Shown piece after piece: positions 60,376-64,000 of a stretch of DNA of 64,000 nucleotides (its first letter is position 1; every line of letters starts with the position of its first letter). Under the pieces are notes generated by a model. The model made no database searches. It was not told the DNA's origin and saw only the letters and a program-made list of their open reading frames with translations. The position numbers and the translations under genes are program-made. This stretch comes from Synaphobranchus kaupii (Eukaryota > Chordata > Actinopteri > Anguilliformes > Synaphobranchidae): NCBI GenBank assembly GCA_029718625.1, contig CM056376.1:21215091-21279090 (forward strand), in the 5' to 3' direction.

Positions 60376-60387
60376 ATATTTGTTTTC

Positions 60388-60621
60388 CATTACATTACAT
60401 TACATTATAGGCATTTAGCAGACGCTCTTATCCAGAGCGGACTTACACACTATTTCGCATTTTTTACATATTATCCATTTATACAGCTGGATATATACTG
60501 AAGCGATTCAGGTTAAGTACCTTGCTCAAGGGTACAACGGCAGTGTTCTACCTGGGAATCGAACCTGCAACCTTTCGGTTGCAAGGCCAGTTCCTTAACC
60601 ATTATTACTACACTGCCGCCC
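60388..60621 (-). mobile_element. tRNA-derived SINE, best-preserved copy
   Basis: On the minus strand: GGGCGGCAGTGTAGTAATAA, a region resembling the A box of a tRNA (ATGGTTAAGGAACTGG), the B box GGTTCGATTCCC, then the SINE body with TACCCTTGAGCAAGG and AGCTGTATAAATGG, and a 3' end CGTCTGCTAAATGCC followed by about four TAATG repeats. Internal A and B boxes act as an RNA polymerase III promoter. The short repeat tail suggests mobilisation by a LINE that recognises such tails. No clear target duplication. Confidence 0.85.
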
Positions 60622-61985
60622 ATAAGGGATTATTTATAATTATTCTGTGTTTATACAGTGATATGCTGCACACCTCTGAAAAGAATGTGCTCGGCCATGC
60701 AGAAGTTTTACACATGCCTGATTTCAGAGAACTTTAACGACAGAGTAATATTGCTCACCACTGATTCAGAAAACAGCACTAAATGCATGCACCTCAACAC
60801 ATGAACTACAGTCTCTGAAGTTCTGGTATAACTCCAAACTTGCCTTAAACAAAAAAAGTATGACACCGAAATAAAAAGAAGGTGAGCAACCTTTCCATGA
60901 CAAATAATGGTATGCATTTTTATTCTTCTGTGGCAAAGGATCTAGGCTCCAATTAGCTGAACCATACATATATAAATATACAAAACATATTGCGCCTACC
61001 TGCATTTCATGCACAGACATTCTGCTTCACACACCTACACAAAAGCCAAGAAAATACTGTCCCTTCCGTGGACGGGCCTGAAACTCTGTATCAATGCGTT
61101 CAGAATGGCTTCCACCACAGTCAGACCCAGATGAGCAGCTGCTAGAGAGAGAACTCTCAGGTGACTTACCTTCACTCATCGTGCTCTGCGTGTACAGTAG
61201 AGTGTACAGTAGGTCCTGCCTGTGTGGAGACAGATGACTCTGGCTTGTGGAGGAACGCTCCAGACACGCCAGGCTCGATGCTCCCCTCGCCCTGCAAGTG
61301 CTCCCTTTTTTCCCCCCTCTCCCTTCTGCGTGTGCGCATGCAGTATGTCCCATCACCCAGGAAGTGAACACACAGTCACATTCCAACATAAACACTCTCC
61401 TTCTCTTTCTTTCCCTGTCTCTCTTCTCTCCCTCCCCCTGCTCTCCTCTCTTTCTCTCTCTCTCTCTTTCTCTGTCTCTCTTTCTCTCTATCTCTCTCTC
61501 CCCCCTCCCTCCCTCTCTCTCTCCTTCCCTCCCCCCTTGGCATTCCGCCCAAGGGCTCTGTTTATCCATCATACCTCTCCTGCTCCTGATGTGAAGTCCC
61601 GCCCACCGTTGGCTCCTCTGCATTCTGATTGGTCCCCTGCCGTGACACTGCAATCCCCACTGTTTGTGTGTGCGGTGCGTGTGTGCGCACGTGTGCATGA
61701 AGGTGTAGGGTTTTGTTTTTAAAGTGCATTTTTTCCCTTTCTTGTGCTGTCATCCCAAATCCCAAGTGTACTGTTCCTATTTTGCAATGCAGTGGAAATA
61801 TGAAAATCAGTGAAAAGTAGTGAAAGTCATAACCTAGTTTTTTGAAACACTTAATAGCACAGTGTGAATCTCCAAAAAACTGTGTTGTAATTTCAGTCTG
61901 TCTGGAAATGAAACAAAAAAGTGCAATTACCTAGCTGAAGTGCTGGGGCTTGCTCTAGCAAGCTTCATTTTGAAACAGGTGCAGA
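60622..61985. other. non-coding stretch with a polypyrimidine tract
   Basis: 61300-61540 is a CT-rich tract (TCTCTC, CCCTCCC words). The 223-codon minus-strand frame across it is rich in Arg, Glu and Gly because of this composition. A candidate start exon is listed separately. TG-rich words lie at 61660-61700. Confidence 0.5.
61170..61179 (-). other. candidate 5' coding exon end with strong splice donor
   Basis: On the minus strand ATGAGTGAAG is followed directly by GTAAGTCACC, a near-perfect vertebrate donor. Upstream the sequence could be 5' UTR within about 61180-61330. This would encode only MSE plus one split codon. If unspliced, the frame continues as a serine-rich peptide (SSLSSSCSSGSDCGG) and ends about 130 bp on. 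There is no independent support for a promoter or for further exons in the window. Confidence 0.17.
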
Positions 61986-62160
61986 GGAGGTGACATAGTT
62001 GTTAGTGAACTTGACTTGTAATCACGGGCGGGGTGCTGCCGTTGTACCCTTGAGCGAGGTACTTAACCTGTATTGCTTCAGTAAATATCCAGTGATATAA
62101 ATAGATAATGTGAATATTTGAGCCATGCTAAGTTGCCCTGCAAAGGCATGTGCTAAGTAA
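61986..62160 (+). mobile_element. tRNA-derived SINE, partial copy
   Basis: Plus strand: an A-box-like TAGTTGTTAGTGAACTTG, no recognisable B box (the region around 62020-62035 appears deleted), then TGCCGTTGTACCCTTGAGCG and TACTTAACCTGTATTGCTTC, matching the other two SINE copies, ending near ATGTGCTAAGTAAAG. Old and internally deleted. Confidence 0.7.
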
Positions 62161-64000
62161 AGAAACAGTAATCAGCTTCAAAGCTGTAACATTTGTAAAT
62201 GCCAAAGCTGAGAAGTAAAATGGTTTTGTTGTATATTTTTCCCTCACCGTTGCTCCCCGGGTTAGAAAAATTATCATATAAAATGTGCTCTGTACACCAT
62301 TCCTCTCAGGCTTATTCAAGTAAAGACATGGGCAAACATAAAAAGGAATGATTCTTAGAAAATCAAATGTTGCAAGGACCTTAAAGACTTCACCTATCCA
62401 TGGCGCTACCACCCCATGTTGGACATTCTTGTTTAATGTATAAGATACTGTAGGATGTTCCTTTGGCTATATATATATATTTTTACCCTTTTTCAGAGGT
62501 TCTCAGTTATTTTGTTTACTGAAGTTGAATCGTGTTCTCCTGATCCACATGACCATATTTGAATCCATCAGAATTATGATTTAGTGAAAGTTAAGTAGCT
62601 ATCTAGCTTGATAAACTTGAGAAATGAACTTACTCCAGGCTGTTCATACATAGTTTGCTTAGGCATCGTTAGGCAGCATTACCTACAGCAGAATAGAGTT
62701 TTGCAACAACCACAACAACCAATAGTTTGTTGGTCATATTTAGACATAATTATGACAATGGGCATTCCATAATCTTTACGTGAAAATTTGCAACATAATA
62801 CAATTGTGTTACACCCCAGCAATTTTTTCAGTCTAGTACCCCACATCTAACATGTATTTAATTATTGTAATGCTCCTAAGTGAACTTCTGAAGGGCTATA
62901 TGTGTGGCTGGAGAGACCTGCATTGTAATTAGTGGTCAAATGTGTGTTATTATATTATATTATAGCTCTGTGGTACAGGAGTGCAAACATCAATGACTCA
63001 CATTTCCTTGAGAATGTTGGATTTAACTGCATAGCTTATTTTTTTAATGGCTTTTTTAAAATGTGATTTCCAGTCATTCTTACAATCCTTGCTGCGCTTC
63101 ACAGGAATGATACTGCGTGTGGTTTTTATTTGTCTCCCTTTCCTTTATGTTTTAATGTGGGCACCTGAATGCAGCTTCTGAGATTGGCTGGCAATGTTCT
63201 AATGTCCTTTTCCGTAGATTGATCCTTAAATTGCTTTGATGCAATATAGAAACCCTAGAGGACAGTGTGTTCTGTGGTCCTTGAGCTATGTTCTGTGATA
63301 GACATAGACCATACTGTCTGCTTTATATTATCTCTACTTTTATCTAGTCTAGAACTGCTTTTACAATTGCAACTGCTGAAATTGCAATTGCTGAAGTTTC
63401 ACCCAATCGCAAAACAACAACAAACACACAAATAAGTGAACATCTTCAAGGTGTGAATACTTTACTTCTGCTATCTGTCAGAAAAACATTTTCATGACAG
63501 GTACTTATGGTTTGAGATCTGATTTCACTTTGAACCTGGTTTATGCATTTGCTCTTGTTCTGTATTTGGTAGATTATGATGGCATTTTAAAACAAGTTAA
63601 GATGCAGTGCCATGGTTTATTATTGGTAACATTGATATCTGATTCAAAGTATATAGATCCTATTGTGGCAGCTTATATAATATTGCTAAAGTGAAAAAAT
63701 ACCAAGCTTGAGAATAAGTGCAGCATGTATAGCCCTCTAAGCAATATATGAATGAATGAAATTTATATGAGACTGCTGCACTTTTTTGAAGCTTTTTTTT
63801 GTAAAGAGTCTGAGTAGCGATTACATTTATGTACCTATTTCAACCTCATTGTTCTATTTAGTGGCAGTTGTGGATCAGTAAGGAGAGGATTAAATCATTC
63901 AAAGCTTATGTTTTCTATTGATTTTGTAATCCCTTACGGCATTTTATGGCTCTTTAGAAAAATAACAAAAGAGGCAGAAGTGTGGTTAGTTACCTCTTAT
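62161..64000. other. no recognisable feature
   Basis: AT-rich unique sequence with a short TATATATATA run at 62469-62480. No credible exon or repeat. Confidence 0.4.

Noticed and set aside
61027..61698. 223-codon Arg/Glu-rich minus-strand frame
   Set aside because: It is produced by a CT-rich tract. Only the last 50 codons have normal composition, and a strong splice donor cuts them.

Overview
The window is vertebrate nuclear DNA, most likely from a teleost fish. The base composition is AT-rich, long CA/TG, TC and TA microsatellites are frequent, and the repeats have the style of fish families: a tRNA-derived SINE ending in ATTAC-type repeats, Tc1/mariner relics, hAT and piggyBac-like short elements, a Gypsy-type retrotransposon, and a LINE with a CCHC-like tail domain. 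An early-branching teleost is possible from the SINE type, but I cannot prove it. I found no intact protein-coding gene. The longest open frames all belong to transposons. The window reads as an intergenic region or a very large intron in which transposons make up most of the recognisable content.

Layout. 1-9.5 kb: a solo LTR (1661-2198) with a 6-bp target duplication, a Tc1-type foldback element (2335-2772), tandem repeats, a weak synuclein-like exon relic (4411-4531), a SINE (5628-5812) and a hAT MITE (8595-8883). 9.5-13 kb: a 1.3-kb TIR element (9487-10785) containing degenerate CAACGTC repeats, then a GC-rich patch. 13.4-19.2 kb: a damaged Gypsy-type LTR retrotransposon on the minus strand. 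It keeps gag, protease, RT and RNase H fragments, a tRNA-Ser primer site and one full LTR. Its integrase is lost, and its other end is capped by an inverted LTR fragment that carries a piggyBac-type MITE in a TTAA site. 22.5-24.8 kb: a duplicated segment, one copy of which is interrupted by an LTR. 31-33.3 kb: a 117-bp minisatellite, then a solo LTR at the edge of a foldback element. 39.5-42 kb: a minus-strand LINE whose 3' end runs into a TC tract and whose 5' end is lost in a 500-N assembly gap. 43.7-46.6 kb: a three-level nest of DNA transposons, the middle one a 2,040-bp hAT element with a perfect 8-bp target duplication. 50.2-52.4 kb: 70-bp inverted repeats enclosing 2 kb and a Tc1 relic. 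55.9-62.2 kb: another Tc1 relic, a foldback element and two more SINE copies.

The remaining stretches (for example 24.8-31.1, 35.7-39.4, 46.6-50.2 and 52.4-55.9 kb) are non-repetitive to the eye and lack credible exons. Some may hold conserved non-coding elements, but that cannot be judged from one sequence. The genes do not form a pathway. What the window records is a history of insertion, nesting and decay, and several insertions can be ordered in time because an uninterrupted copy of the target is also present.
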